In this document: in pieces, positions 1 through 8,724 of the stretch | Layout: each line of letters starts with the position of its first letter | Numbering within the stretch: the first letter of the stretch is position 1 | NCBI GenBank assembly: GCA_900550825.1 | Contig: URTZ01000002.1 | Span: 1-35,377 of the forward strand | Reading direction: 5' to 3' | Source: an uncultured Collinsella sp. | GTDB lineage: Bacteria; Actinomycetota; Coriobacteriia; Coriobacteriales; Coriobacteriaceae | Length of the DNA: 35,377 nucleotides | Notes under the pieces: generated by a model | Database searches by the model: none | Told to the model about the DNA's origin: nothing | What the model saw: the letters and a program-made list of their open reading frames with translations, nothing else | Program-made: the position numbers and the translations under genes

Positions 1-310
1 GTCATCGTCCCGGCGTTCAGCATCAGGGTAGCGCTGCGACGCGGAAATCGCGCGCCGTTGCCGCGCCCCGCAGTGCCCGCTTCCCCCGAGGACAATTATC
101 AGTGCAGGTAGACAGCTTGTCGATTTTCGAAAAAGCCGACTATGGTTGACCCCTGCGGCTTAAACGTAGTAGATAGGCCCTATTCGTGGCACAGCACTAC
201 TCCATCCCAAATTGGCACCCCGAGCCCTCGTGAGTTGCCAACAAGCTGTTCGCCCAGCGCTTTATCCGCGCGGCATTTGGAAAATAGCACCACCGCAAAA
301 CCCGCAAGTA
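1..310. other. Left-edge region without a confident gene
   Basis: No reading frame here is convincing. Two short frames are open from the left edge on the + strand (stops at 109-111 and near 147-149), but neither resembles a known protein end. On the minus strand a promoter-like pair reads leftward: TCGACA (118-123) and GATAAT (95-100), 17 nt apart, each 5/6 to the sigma-70 consensus. A gene starting within the first ~90 bases and running off the left edge is possible, but no ribosome binding site or start codon decides it. Confidence 0.3.
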
Positions 311-320
311 GCGCTTACTT

Positions 321-384
321 TGCTATATCTCACTATACTTTGCTATATCTTGCTATACTTTGCTATATCTTGCTATATCTTGAG
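321..384. repeat. 10-bp phased AT-rich tandem repeat upstream of the ATPase gene
   Basis: Six consecutive 10-nt units, variants of TGCTATATCT and TGCTATACTT, run from 321 to 380 and end 18 nt before the ATPase start codon. The period is about one helical turn, so each unit presents the same DNA face. Several units contain TATACT or TATATC hexamers that could serve as -10 elements. This is probably the promoter/operator of the downstream gene; copy-number change by slippage could alter expression. Binding by the ATPase's own C-terminal winged-helix-like region is an inference. Confidence 0.7.
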
Positions 385-398
385 CAAAGGTGGCTCAC

Positions 399-1490
399 AT
401 GCAAACAAACCCTTTTAAGCCCACAGCAGGTAAAACACCTCCCACGATTATCGGCCGCGAAGATGTGCTCGAAGAATTCAATGAGGGCCTCGTCAACGGG
501 CCTGGTGCCCCGGGGCGCCTAATGCGCATAGCCGGCGTCCGTGGAACGGGCAAGACGGTCCTCCTTGACGAGTGCTCACGTTTGGCGCAAAGCCATGGCT
601 GGACGGTCATAAAAGAGGTCGCAACCGAGGGACTTTGCCAGCGCATTCTCGAACAGCTGCAGCCCAAATTCCAGGCCAAACACGCCAGATTTGAGCCCAC
701 CGTAGCTGGCATATCCATCGGCAGCATAGATATTGAGCGAATCGGCCCATCGCTACGCGACGCCATGAGACAGACAATATCCAAGAATGGAAATGGCCTG
801 CTCATCACTCTCGACGAGGTTCAAGACGCAGAGCTCGATGAGGTACGAACGCTCTCCATTGCGATTCAGCAGGTTATCGGCGAAGACCTTGATATCGCCT
901 TTGTTTTTGCTGGGCTGCCTTCGATGATTGAAAGCATCATCAACGGAAAGACACTTACGTTTTTGCGCCGTGCCCTCCCCTTTGATCTGAAGGCTGTGGC
1001 AGTAACCGAAGTGTCGTACTCCCTCGAGGAAACCATTGAAGCGTCTGGCATGGAGTTGCAGCCAGGTATTGCCGGCCAACTTGCCGAGGCAACGCAAGGC
1101 TATCCTTTCATGATCCAACTCGTTGGATACTACGCATGGCAGTTGGCAAGACGCGCACATACAGCGATTATTGGAGAAGAAGAAGCCGAGCGTGGCATTG
1201 CAACGGCACGCGAACGCTTCTGCGCCATGGTGATTGAGCCCGCGCTGCAGCGCATTCCGCCCACGTGCATCGCTTATCTGCTGAGCATGGCGTCTTTGGG
1301 GCAGACGAGCTCGACCAGCATGGTTGCCGATGCCCTAAACAAAACGCCTCAACAGGTGAGCTCCGTCCGCAGCCGCCTGTTAAGAGAATCGATTATCGAG
1401 GCTCCTTCGTACGGCAAGGTCTCATTTGCCATCCCCTACATGCGCGACTACCTCTGCGAACACAAAGCCGAACTGGAAGTTGAACTGTAG
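399..1490 (+). CDS. AAA+ ATPase, archaeal-type ATPase family, with C-terminal winged-helix-like region
   Basis: A 363-residue P-loop ATPase. The N-terminal NTPase domain has a Walker A motif, GVRGTGKT (about residues 46-53), a Walker B-like stretch ending LITLDE near residue 135, and a sensor-like AFVFAGLP segment. The last ~90 residues look like a winged-helix region and end in AIPYMRDYL, typical of these stand-alone ATPases. I chose ATG 399 because AAAGG (386-390) sits 8 nt upstream; a GTG at 390 overlaps that site. The family is widespread but poorly characterised, often linked to toxin-like or mobile functions, and the substrate is unknown. It stands alone, preceded by the phased repeat and followed by degenerate palindromes, which fits an autonomous, possibly self-regulated cassette. 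Confidence 0.85.
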   Translation: MQTNPFKPTAGKTPPTIIGREDVLEEFNEGLVNGPGAPGRLMRIAGVRGTGKTVLLDECSRLAQSHGWTVIKEVATEGLCQRILEQLQPKFQAKHARFEPTVAGISIGSIDIERIGPSLRDAMRQTISKNGNGLLITLDEVQDAELDEVRTLSIAIQQVIGEDLDIAFVFAGLPSMIESIINGKTLTFLRRALPFDLKAVAVTEVSYSLEETIEASGMELQPGIAGQLAEATQGYPFMIQLVGYYAWQLARRAHTAIIGEEEAERGIATARERFCAMVIEPALQRIPPTCIAYLLSMASLGQTSSTSMVADALNKTPQQVSSVRSRLLRESIIEAPSYGKVSFAIPYMRDYLCEHKAELEVEL

Positions 1491-1509
1491 AAACGGCAAC
1501 TGCCCTGCA

Positions 1510-1637
1510 AGACGAAAACCGTTTTCGTACGGATTTAAAGCAGACGTAAACGGTTTTCGTCTGTTTTACGTTCGGAAATAAGACGCAAATTGCACTTTCG
1601 TATGGTTTTACGCCAAACGCAACACGCTTTCGTCCGG
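1510..1637. repeat. Four degenerate palindromic repeat units
   Basis: Downstream of the ATPase stop are about four imperfect units of the form AGACGnAAAC..GTTTTCGTnYGG, near 1510-1533, 1541-1563, 1581-1605 and 1610-1637. Unit 1 holds a perfect palindrome, ACGAAAAC-c-GTTTTCGT (1512-1528). Unit 2 has 11-nt arms (1541-1551 and 1553-1563) with one mismatch. Units 3 and 4 are decayed. Spacing is irregular at about 31-41 nt. Function is unknown; candidates are a protein-binding array, a decayed REP-type cluster or a 3' mRNA structure. Confidence 0.6.
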
Positions 1638-1666
1638 CTATGCGTCCCCAATCCAGACGAAAAAGG

Positions 1667-1696
1667 CCCCGAGCTCGTGTGAGCTCGGGGTTCTTT
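1667..1696 (+). terminator. Intrinsic terminator, probably bidirectional
   Basis: A perfect 10-bp stem, CCCCGAGCTC / GAGCTCGGGG, with a GTGT loop is followed by TTCTTT on the + strand. The reverse strand also has a T run (from the AAAAA just left of the stem), so it could end both the ATPase transcript and leftward transcription from the oxidoreductase gene. Confidence 0.8.
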
Positions 1697-1779
1697 GTGC
1701 CGCACATCTATGAGAGGGAATCGATGCGCACGGGCGCTACTCCATGTAGCCGCCCTGGGATGGCGGAAACCTCGTCAAT

Positions 1780-1826
1780 GGGGCCAGGTTTACATGCGCC
1801 AAGTTGGTGCAAAGTAACCTGCCCCC
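1780..1826. repeat. REP-like imperfect hairpin
   Basis: Two 21-nt arms (1780-1800 and 1806-1826) flank a 5-nt loop and form an imperfect inverted repeat. Both arms begin GGGGxCAGGTT when read inward, and most differences sit in the middle of the arm. The head resembles GGGACAGGTTTATTTTGG at 12636 and the ends of the large hairpins at 28267 and 30748. It lies 18 nt downstream of the oxidoreductase stop, so it may also act as a 3' structure for that gene. Confidence 0.55.
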
Positions 1827-1843
1827 ACGCAACAAGGGGTTGA

Positions 1844-3793
1844 CTAGAGCTCGCAGGCAACCTTGTAGCCATCGCCGATGGCATCGCGGATGTTGCCGCA
1901 CTTCTGGGCGTCGCCCAGCACGTGGGTGGCAACACCGGCAGCGGCTAGGTCGTCGGCAAGCTTGGTGTTGGGACGATAGCCCATGGCCAGCACCAGCGTA
2001 TCGGCACCGGTGATGGTGTGGATCTCGCCATCCTTCTCATAGCTGATGGCATCCTCGGTAATCTCGGTCACCTTGGCCTCGGTCAGCACGTGGACGCCCT
2101 TGGAGAGCATGCGCGTGATGAGCACCGCGCGACCGGCGCCGCCCTCGTTGGCGGCGAGCGTCTTGGTCATCTCGATAACAGTGACATCGCGATTGGCCGG
2201 CGACAGGTCGTTGACCAACGGGGCCAGGTAATCGGCCGTCTCGCAACCGACGGTGCCGCCGCCCACGATGACGATCTTCTTGCCCGGGAAAGCCTTGCCA
2301 CCCAGCAGATCGTCAGCCGTCATAACCTGCTTAAAGCCCTGCATGAAGGCCGGAGCGACGGGCTCGGCGCCATAAGCCAGGACGACCTCGTAGTCCGCGT
2401 AGTCGCGCTGAATGTCCTCGACAGTAAGCTCGGTGCCAAAGACGCGCTTCACGCCGGCCTCGGCCAGGCGACGGTACTGATACTTGATCACGCGGGTGAG
2501 TTCCTGCTTTGCCGGCGGAACGGCTGCGAAGCGCATCTCGCCACCCGGCTCATCCTGCTTGTCCACGAGCACTACGTTGTGGCCGCGCTTGGCAGCAATA
2601 TAGGCTGCCTCCATGCCCGCAGGACCGGCGCCCACAACCAGCACGTTCTTAGCCTCGGCGGCAGGCTCGTAGCCGGCCTCGTCGCGCTCCACGTCCGGGT
2701 TGACGGTGCAGGAGATGCGCTTGCCGAACATGATGCCGTTCAGGCAGCGCAGGCAGCCGATGCAGGGGCGGATGTCGTCGGCGTTGCCGGCAGCGGCCTT
2801 GTTGCAGAACTCGGCATCGCACAGATTGGCGCGGCCCATCATGCAGATGTCGGCAGCGCCGTCCTCGATCAGCTCCTCGGCGATCCAGGCCTCGTTAATG
2901 CGGCCGACCGTGGCGACGGGAATGTTGACGTGTTTTTTAATCTCACGCGAGCAGGCGGCGTGCGAGGCCTGCTGCGTACCGGCGGCGGGAATCGCGGAGC
3001 CGCGCTTGATGGTGGTACCGCCCGACACGTGAATCATGTCGACGCCGGCCTTCTCCAGACGACGCGAGACGTAGATCATGTCGTTGAGGGTCAGGCCGCC
3101 ATCGGTGTACTCATCGCCCGAAATACGGACGTCGATGATAAAGTCCTCGCCGCAGCGCTCGCGAATCTCGGCGATGACCTCGAGCAGGAAGCGCATGCGG
3201 GCGTCGAGCGAGCCGCCGTACTCGTCGGTGCGCTTGTTGTAGAGCGGGGTCAAAAAGCCGCCGAGCATGCCGTGGGCGTGCGCCGCATGGACCTCGACGC
3301 CATCGACGCCAGCCTTCTGCATACGCACGGCAGCGTCGCCAAACTGATGGGTGAGCTCGTGAATCTCGTCGACCGTGATGGGGCGCGGTGCCTCGCGGGC
3401 ATAGGACGGTCCCACAAAGGACGGAGCGATCAGGCGCGGCGTGCCCGGAATGTTAAAGGCCATGTAGGCGGGGTGGAAGAGCTGCGGCATGATCTTGCAG
3501 CCATACTCGTGGACGGCCGCGGCGAGCTTTTCCCAGCCGGGGATGAACGTGTCGTCGTAGCAGCACATGTCGCCCGGCAGATAGGTATAGGTGGGCTCGA
3601 CCGTCACGACCTCGGTGATGATCAGGCCCACGCCGCCCTTGGCGCGGGCACGGTAATGATCGACCAAATCGTCGGTCACATAGCCATGATCGGCCAGGTT
3701 GGTGGACACCGGCGGCATAAAGACGCGGTTCTTGACCTCGGTCGTACCGACCTTGATCGGGCTAAAGAGCATCGGATAGGCAGAGGACTCCAT
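1844..3793 (-). CDS. NADH:flavin oxidoreductase / 2,4-dienoyl-CoA reductase-like enzyme (old yellow enzyme family)
   Basis: A 649-residue three-part oxidoreductase. An FMN-binding TIM barrel (about 1-330) begins LFSPIKVGTTEVKNR. It is followed by an Fe-S cysteine cluster, CIGCLRC plus a fourth Cys 11 residues later (around residue 344), then an FAD/NAD(P)-binding half with VVGAGPAGMEAAY (near 386) and a second nucleotide-binding loop, VIVGGGTVGCET (near 508). The architecture matches FadH, trimethylamine dehydrogenase and bile-acid BaiCD/BaiH-type enzymes, which reduce activated C=C bonds with NAD(P)H. The substrate cannot be read from sequence. ATG 3793 was chosen because AAAGGA lies about 8 nt upstream, discarding 29 residues of upstream open frame. 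It is monocistronic, with hairpins on its 3' side. Confidence 0.9.
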   Translation of the reverse strand: MESSAYPMLFSPIKVGTTEVKNRVFMPPVSTNLADHGYVTDDLVDHYRARAKGGVGLIITEVVTVEPTYTYLPGDMCCYDDTFIPGWEKLAAAVHEYGCKIMPQLFHPAYMAFNIPGTPRLIAPSFVGPSYAREAPRPITVDEIHELTHQFGDAAVRMQKAGVDGVEVHAAHAHGMLGGFLTPLYNKRTDEYGGSLDARMRFLLEVIAEIRERCGEDFIIDVRISGDEYTDGGLTLNDMIYVSRRLEKAGVDMIHVSGGTTIKRGSAIPAAGTQQASHAACSREIKKHVNIPVATVGRINEAWIAEELIEDGAADICMMGRANLCDAEFCNKAAAGNADDIRPCIGCLRCLNGIMFGKRISCTVNPDVERDEAGYEPAAEAKNVLVVGAGPAGMEAAYIAAKRGHNVVLVDKQDEPGGEMRFAAVPPAKQELTRVIKYQYRRLAEAGVKRVFGTELTVEDIQRDYADYEVVLAYGAEPVAPAFMQGFKQVMTADDLLGGKAFPGKKIVIVGGGTVGCETADYLAPLVNDLSPANRDVTVIEMTKTLAANEGGAGRAVLITRMLSKGVHVLTEAKVTEITEDAISYEKDGEIHTITGADTLVLAMGYRPNTKLADDLAAAGVATHVLGDAQKCGNIRDAIGDGYKVACEL

Positions 3794-3906
3794 ACAGGGT
3801 TCCTTTCGTTTGAGCCGCTCGGCGGCAGTTGCTAACGTACTTATCGTATCAGTATCCGCTGCATTCGCACTCGCTCGCACTCCCCACCTTCAATCCCGAC
3901 CCTCAC

Positions 3907-3974
3907 AAAAAAGTCGCGGTGAAATACGGGGCAGCCGAGGCTTTTGACAGCCAAAACAGTCCGTATTTCACCGC
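3907..3974 (-). terminator. Terminator of the kdpFABC operon with unusually long loop
   Basis: A perfect 14-bp inverted repeat, GCGGTGAAATACGG (3916-3929) and CCGTATTTCACCGC (3961-3974), encloses 31 nt. On the minus strand the stem is followed three bases later by six T residues (3907-3912). It lies 67 nt beyond the kdpC stop, so it probably terminates kdp transcription. The large loop is unusual and could also fold a small GGC/GCC stem. Confidence 0.65.
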
Positions 3975-4041
3975 AAGTGATGGGCGGGGTGGAATTGAGA
4001 GCTCAGATAGCCAGTCATGCCCTCATCCGCCACTCCCTCAC

Positions 4042-4632
4042 CTACAGCGCGCCGTCCAGCATAAGGTTCACCTTGAGCACGTTGACCGTGGGCTCGCCGA
4101 ACACGCCGAGGAAACGGCCCTTGGTGCACGCGGCGATGATGTCGCGCACCTCGTCCTCACTTTTGCCCGTGGCCTTGGCAAGGCGCGGGACCTGGTACTC
4201 GGCGGCATCGGGGGAGATCTCGGGGTCGAGGCCGGACCCCGAACACGTCACCAGGTCGACGGGCACAGCGTCCATATCGGCATCGGGGTTGGCCGCGCGG
4301 ATCTTCTTCACGCGCGCATCTATCAGCTGCCGATACTCCTCACTCGCCGGGGACAGGTTTGACGGGGCACCATACGCCATGAGCTCGCCGTCTTCGCCTT
4401 CGACAATTGACACGTTCTGGATACGACCCCACATGTGGGCTTCGTCATCGAAGTTCTGGCCGATGAGCTCGGAACCCACAACCTTGCCGTCGACCGTAAT
4501 AAGCGATCCGTTCGCCTGGTACGGAAACGCAAGCTGCGCGACGCCGGTCACCACGAGCGTGTATCCCAGGCCGCAGACGATGGTAAACAGCGCGAACACG
4601 CCAAGTGCGCGCGATGCGATACCTTTGAACAT
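4042..4632 (-). CDS. kdpC: Potassium-transporting ATPase subunit C
   Basis: A 196-residue KdpC, close to the usual ~190. It has a single N-terminal membrane helix (about residues 8-35, ALGVFALFTIVCGLGYTLVV) followed by an extracytoplasmic domain. The family signatures GSLI near residue 42, SxLIGQNF and VTCSGSGLDPEIS are present. KdpC stabilises the KdpFABC complex and assists ATP-driven high-affinity K+ uptake. GGAGG lies 5 nt before the ATG. It is the last gene of kdpFABC, 12 nt after kdpB, and is followed by a strong terminator-like hairpin. Confidence 0.97.
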   Translation of the reverse strand: MFKGIASRALGVFALFTIVCGLGYTLVVTGVAQLAFPYQANGSLITVDGKVVGSELIGQNFDDEAHMWGRIQNVSIVEGEDGELMAYGAPSNLSPASEEYRQLIDARVKKIRAANPDADMDAVPVDLVTCSGSGLDPEISPDAAEYQVPRLAKATGKSEDEVRDIIAACTKGRFLGVFGEPTVNVLKVNLMLDGAL

Positions 4633-4644
4633 ACATACCTCCGT

Positions 4645-6705
4645 CTACATCATGCCAATGCCGAACAAGGCCAGCAGCATGTCGATAATCTTGATGAATA
4701 CGAACGGCGCCACGATACCGCCCAGACCCCACACCAGCAGGTTGTGGGTCAGCAGCTGGCCGGACGAAAGCTCGCGGTACTTCACGCCTTTCAGGGCGGC
4801 AGGAATCAGCGCGACGATGACCAGCGCGTTGTAGATAATGGCGGACAGCACGGCAGTCAACGGGCTGGTGAGCCCCAGGATGTTGAGGGCGTCCAACCCG
4901 GGGTAGATCGGCGAGAATAGCGCCGGGATGATGGCGAAATACTTGGCGACGTCGTTGGCGACCGAGAAGGTCGTGAGCGAGCCGCGGGTCATGAGCAGTT
5001 GCTTGCCGATACGCACGATATCGATGAGCTTGGTGGGGCTGGAGTCGAGGTCGACCATGTTGCCGGCCTCCTTGGCAGCCTGGGTTCCCGTGTTCATGGC
5101 CACGGCGACATCTGCCTGCGCCAGTGCCGGCGCGTCGTTGGTGCCGTCGCCGGTCATCGCGACCAGATGGCCCTCATGCTGGAACGCGCGGATCTTATCG
5201 AGCTTGCCCTCGGGCGTCGCTTCGGCCAGGAAGTCATCCACACCGGCCTCGGCGGCGATGGCGGCGGCCGTCAGCGGATTATCGCCCGTCACCATTATGG
5301 TCTTGATACCCATGCGGCGCAGATCGGCGAACTTTTCCTTCACGCCGGACTTGATGATGTCCTTAAGGTAGACGACACCCAGCACACGTCGGTCCTTTGC
5401 CACGACCAACGGGGTGCCGCCCACCTTCGCAATGCGTTCGACGGCCTCGTCGCACTCCTTCGAGAACACTCCTCCGGCAGCCTCCACATAAGCGCGAACG
5501 GAATCGGCCGCACCCTTGCGAATCTCGCTGTCGGCGTAGTTCACACCGGACATGCGGGTCGCCGCGGTGAAGGGGATGAACTCCATGCCCTTATCCTCGA
5601 GTGTGCGGCCGCGCAGCCCAAACTGCTCCTTGGCGAGCACGACGATGGAGCGGCCCTCAGGGGTCTCATCCGCCAGAGAGGACAGCTGCGCGGCATCGGC
5701 CAACTCCGCGGGATCGACGCCGTCGACCGGAATGAACTCAGCGGCCTGGCGGTTGCCCAAGGTGATGGTACCGGTCTTATCGAGCATGAGGATGTCGACG
5801 TCGCCGGCGGCCTCGATGGCGCGGCCGGACATGGCCAGTACGTTGGCCTCGTTCAGTCGGCTCATGCCGGCGATGCCAATGGCGGACAGCAGCGCACCAA
5901 TGGTGGTGGGCGCCAGACAGACGAGCAAGGCAACGAGCGTGGTCACAGCGGTGGGGTTCGCCATACCGTTGAGCCCTGCAGAGAAACTCGAGTAGCAGTA
6001 CAGTGCGAGCGTCACGAGGATGAAGATGACGGACAGAGCAACCAGAAAGATCTCGAGCGCGACCTCGTTGGGGGTCTTCTTGCGGGCGGCGCCCTCGACC
6101 ATGGCGATCATCTTATCCAGGAAGCTCTGGCCAGGCTCGCTGGTAATTTTCACCACAATCCAATCGGAAAGCACGGTGGTGCCGCCAGTGACGGCAGAAC
6201 GGTCGCCGCCAGCCTCGCGAACCACGGGTGCAGACTCGCCGGTGATGGCCGACTCATCAACCGAGGCGGCACCCTCGATGACATCGCCGTCTCCCGGAAT
6301 CTGCTCGCCGGCGCGCACGACCACCAGATCCCCGCGTGAGAGCTCGGTACCGGGAACGACCGTGAAGCGATCCTTATCCTCGACGGACTCGATGCGATGG
6401 GCCTCGACGTCCTTTTTCGCCGCGCGCAGGGAGTCTGCCTGCGCCTTACCGCGGCCCTCGGCAAGTGCCTCGGCAAAATTTGAAAAGAGGTCGGTCAGCC
6501 AGAGAATGACGGCAATGGCGATCACATAGTACGTGGGGACGTCGGCGTCCTGTACCCCAAAAATAGAGGCGATGGCCAGAATGGAGGTCATGGCGGCCGA
6601 CAGCCACACCAGGAACATGACCGGGTTTTGGACCTGGACACGGGGGTCAAGCTTGGCAAATGAATCGCGCACCGCGCGGCTCATCATGTCTTTTTGCATA
6701 GCCAT
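4645..6705 (-). CDS. kdpB: Potassium-transporting P-type ATPase subunit B
   Basis: The 686-residue catalytic subunit of the Kdp K+ pump. It shows the P-type ATPase hallmarks: the actuator TGES loop (near residue 157), the phosphorylation motif DKTGTIT with phosphorylated Asp309, KGAADSV in the nucleotide-binding domain, and the hinge motif TGDGTNDAP (near 518). Membrane helices flank these domains. Length matches the E. coli protein. Translation starts at ATG 6705, 10 nt after AAAGGAG, which overlaps the end of kdpA. It sits between kdpA and kdpC in the standard order and should be induced by K+ limitation through KdpDE. Confidence 0.98.
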   Translation of the reverse strand: MAMQKDMMSRAVRDSFAKLDPRVQVQNPVMFLVWLSAAMTSILAIASIFGVQDADVPTYYVIAIAVILWLTDLFSNFAEALAEGRGKAQADSLRAAKKDVEAHRIESVEDKDRFTVVPGTELSRGDLVVVRAGEQIPGDGDVIEGAASVDESAITGESAPVVREAGGDRSAVTGGTTVLSDWIVVKITSEPGQSFLDKMIAMVEGAARKKTPNEVALEIFLVALSVIFILVTLALYCYSSFSAGLNGMANPTAVTTLVALLVCLAPTTIGALLSAIGIAGMSRLNEANVLAMSGRAIEAAGDVDILMLDKTGTITLGNRQAAEFIPVDGVDPAELADAAQLSSLADETPEGRSIVVLAKEQFGLRGRTLEDKGMEFIPFTAATRMSGVNYADSEIRKGAADSVRAYVEAAGGVFSKECDEAVERIAKVGGTPLVVAKDRRVLGVVYLKDIIKSGVKEKFADLRRMGIKTIMVTGDNPLTAAAIAAEAGVDDFLAEATPEGKLDKIRAFQHEGHLVAMTGDGTNDAPALAQADVAVAMNTGTQAAKEAGNMVDLDSSPTKLIDIVRIGKQLLMTRGSLTTFSVANDVAKYFAIIPALFSPIYPGLDALNILGLTSPLTAVLSAIIYNALVIVALIPAALKGVKYRELSSGQLLTHNLLVWGLGGIVAPFVFIKIIDMLLALFGIGMM

Positions 6706-6720
6706 AAATCTGCGACTCCT

Positions 6721-8544
6721 TTACGCAACCATCTGGAAGAATTCGGCAACGGGACCAAGTGCCAACGCCGGGAAGAAACTCAGGGCGCCAATCAGCAGAA
6801 CGACGAATACCAGCAGGAACACGAACATGGCATTGGTGGTGGAAAGCGTGCCGGCGCTCTCGGCGACCTTGCCCTTCCCGGCCAGCGAGCCCGCGATGGC
6901 GAGCGTGCCCACAATCGGCAGGAACCGCGCGAACAGCATCTCGATACCCAGCAGCACGTTGATCCACGGGATGTTGCAGTTCATGCCGGCGAATGAGGAG
7001 CCGTTGTTGCCGCCAGCCGAAGTAAGGGTGTACAGGACCTCGGAGAAGCCATGCGCCCCGCCGTTGTTGAGTTGGTCGACAAGACCGGGCACCATGCAGG
7101 CGATAGCGGAGCTCACCAGAATGGCGAACGGGGTGGCGAGACACAGAACCACCGCCCAGCGCATCTCGGTCGGCTCGATCTTCTTGCCCAGGAACTCGGG
7201 CGTGCGGCCGACCATAAGGCCGGCGATAAACACCGTGAGGATGGCGAAGCCGATCATGCCGTACAGGCCGCAGCCAACGCCGCCGAACACCACCTCGCCC
7301 AGCGCTATCTGGAGCATCTGGACAAACCCGCCGAGCGGGGTGTAGGAGTCGTGCATGGAGTTGACCGAGCCGTTGGAAGCAGCCGTCGTGAAAGCGGACC
7401 AGGTGGAAGAGGAGGCGATGCCAAAGCGGCTCTCCTTGCCCTCCATGTTGCCGCCCGCCTGGCCATCGGTCATCTCGATGTTGACCGCGCCGCCATCTGC
7501 CAGCTGCGGCGTACCCATATGCTCGTTAACGGCGATGATGCCGGTAAAGACCACGAGCAGGATAAGCATCGCCGCGAAGATGGCCTTGCCCTGCCTGGCA
7601 TTCTTGACACCGATGCCGAAGGTGAAGCAGCAGGCGACCGGAATCAGCAGCAAGCTGGTCATCTCGATGATGTTGGTGAAGGCATTGGGGTTCTCATACG
7701 GATGCGCAGAGTTCGCGCCGAAGAAGCCGCCGCCGTTGGTGCCGGACTGTTTGATGGCAACCTGGCTGGCCGCAGGACCCTGGGGCAAAAACTGCTCGGT
7801 GACCACGCGCGCGCCCTCGACAACCTTGCCGTCGAGCTTGACCGTGTCGCCCTCGATCTGGGCGCCGTCGATGACGCTCCAACCGCCGTCTGCATTAGGC
7901 TGGACAGCGACGGGCTCTACGAGCTCAGCCTTCTGAGCCGGCTGAAAATTGGAGATAACGCCACCAGCAGCCAGGCAGATGCCGAACACGAGGTTCAGCG
8001 GGATGAGCACATACAGGACGGTGCGGGTGAGGTCGACCCAGAAGGAACCCAGACCCTGCTTCTTGACCTGACGAAAACCGCGGATGAGCGCGAACATGAC
8101 CGCAATACCGGTACCGGCGGACAAGAAGTTTTGCACGGTGAGACCCATGAACTGCACAAAGTAGGACAGGGTGGTCTCACCGGAATAGGATTGCCAGTTG
8201 GTGTTGGTTATGAAGGAAGCAGCCGTATTGAACGACAGGTCCCATGACACACCCGGCAGGTGCTGGGGATTGCCCGGCAAGAAGGACTGAAGCACCTGGA
8301 GTGCCACAAGAGCCACGAGGCCGATCCCCGAAAAGACCAGCACGCTTGCCAGATAGCGCCTACACCCCATCTGCTCTGCCGCGTCGATGCGAAGCAGACG
8401 ATAGACGCCACGCTCCACAGGAGCAATCACAGGCGACAGGAACGTATGCTCACCATCCATGATATGGGCCATGAACCGACCGAGCGGAACGGCCAGGACG
8501 ACGAGCACGGCAAAGTACAAGATGTACTGAATCGTAGCCTCCAT
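6721..8544 (-). CDS. kdpA: Potassium-transporting ATPase subunit A
   Basis: A 607-residue polytopic membrane protein and the K+-binding, channel-like subunit of KdpFABC. Recognisable features are TNTNWQSYSGETTLSYF near residue 115, the pore-loop region GTNGGGFFGANSAHPYEN, and a further loop at SAGGNNGSSFAGMN. These correspond to the repeated selectivity-filter segments of the family. Length is slightly above the E. coli protein (557), with extra residues in a periplasmic loop around 210-260. It starts 3 nt after the kdpF stop; AGGAG inside the end of kdpF is its likely ribosome site, implying translational coupling. Confidence 0.98.
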   Translation of the reverse strand: MEATIQYILYFAVLVVLAVPLGRFMAHIMDGEHTFLSPVIAPVERGVYRLLRIDAAEQMGCRRYLASVLVFSGIGLVALVALQVLQSFLPGNPQHLPGVSWDLSFNTAASFITNTNWQSYSGETTLSYFVQFMGLTVQNFLSAGTGIAVMFALIRGFRQVKKQGLGSFWVDLTRTVLYVLIPLNLVFGICLAAGGVISNFQPAQKAELVEPVAVQPNADGGWSVIDGAQIEGDTVKLDGKVVEGARVVTEQFLPQGPAASQVAIKQSGTNGGGFFGANSAHPYENPNAFTNIIEMTSLLLIPVACCFTFGIGVKNARQGKAIFAAMLILLVVFTGIIAVNEHMGTPQLADGGAVNIEMTDGQAGGNMEGKESRFGIASSSTWSAFTTAASNGSVNSMHDSYTPLGGFVQMLQIALGEVVFGGVGCGLYGMIGFAILTVFIAGLMVGRTPEFLGKKIEPTEMRWAVVLCLATPFAILVSSAIACMVPGLVDQLNNGGAHGFSEVLYTLTSAGGNNGSSFAGMNCNIPWINVLLGIEMLFARFLPIVGTLAIAGSLAGKGKVAESAGTLSTTNAMFVFLLVFVVLLIGALSFFPALALGPVAEFFQMVA

Positions 8545-8547
8545 AGT

Positions 8548-8634
8548 TTACGAATCACTCCTCATCAGAATGTAGATGTAATAGATAAAGAGTCCAATGC
8601 AGACGACTCCGATGATGGGAATGAGGATGTCCAT
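8548..8634 (-). CDS. kdpF: Potassium-transporting ATPase small subunit F
   Basis: A 28-residue single-helix peptide beginning MDILIPIIGVVCIGLFIYY and ending MRSDS. It is almost entirely hydrophobic with a short charged tail, matching KdpF (29 residues in E. coli), a small membrane peptide that stabilises the Kdp complex. It lies immediately before kdpA with a 3-nt gap, in the expected first position of kdpFABC. AAAGGGG at 8641-8647 (minus-strand reading) provides a ribosome site. It is too short for routine ORF calling. Confidence 0.9.
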   Translation of the reverse strand: MDILIPIIGVVCIGLFIYYIYILMRSDS

Positions 8635-8724
8635 TTACCGCCCCTTTCACGCGCGGTCCGATGTCTCGGACGCCTGCTCTCGCAAGCGCCTGGGGACAGT
8701 AAACGCTTCTAGGGATTAAAGAGG

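Noticed and set aside
321..384. CRISPR-like array
   Set aside because: Units are only 10 nt with no spacers.
142..522. 126-residue frame through the phased repeat
   Set aside because: It translates the AT-rich repeat and overlaps the real ATPase start; composition is not protein-like.
2742..2790. Shortened Cys spacing (CX2CX2CX11C) in the oxidoreductase as a novelty
   Set aside because: Trimethylamine-dehydrogenase-type members also have CX2CX2C spacing, so this is family variation.
2018..3835. 605-residue open frame on the + strand opposite the oxidoreductase
   Set aside because: Shadow of a G+C-rich gene: no start context, no domain, and the minus frame shows clear FMN, Fe-S and FAD motifs.
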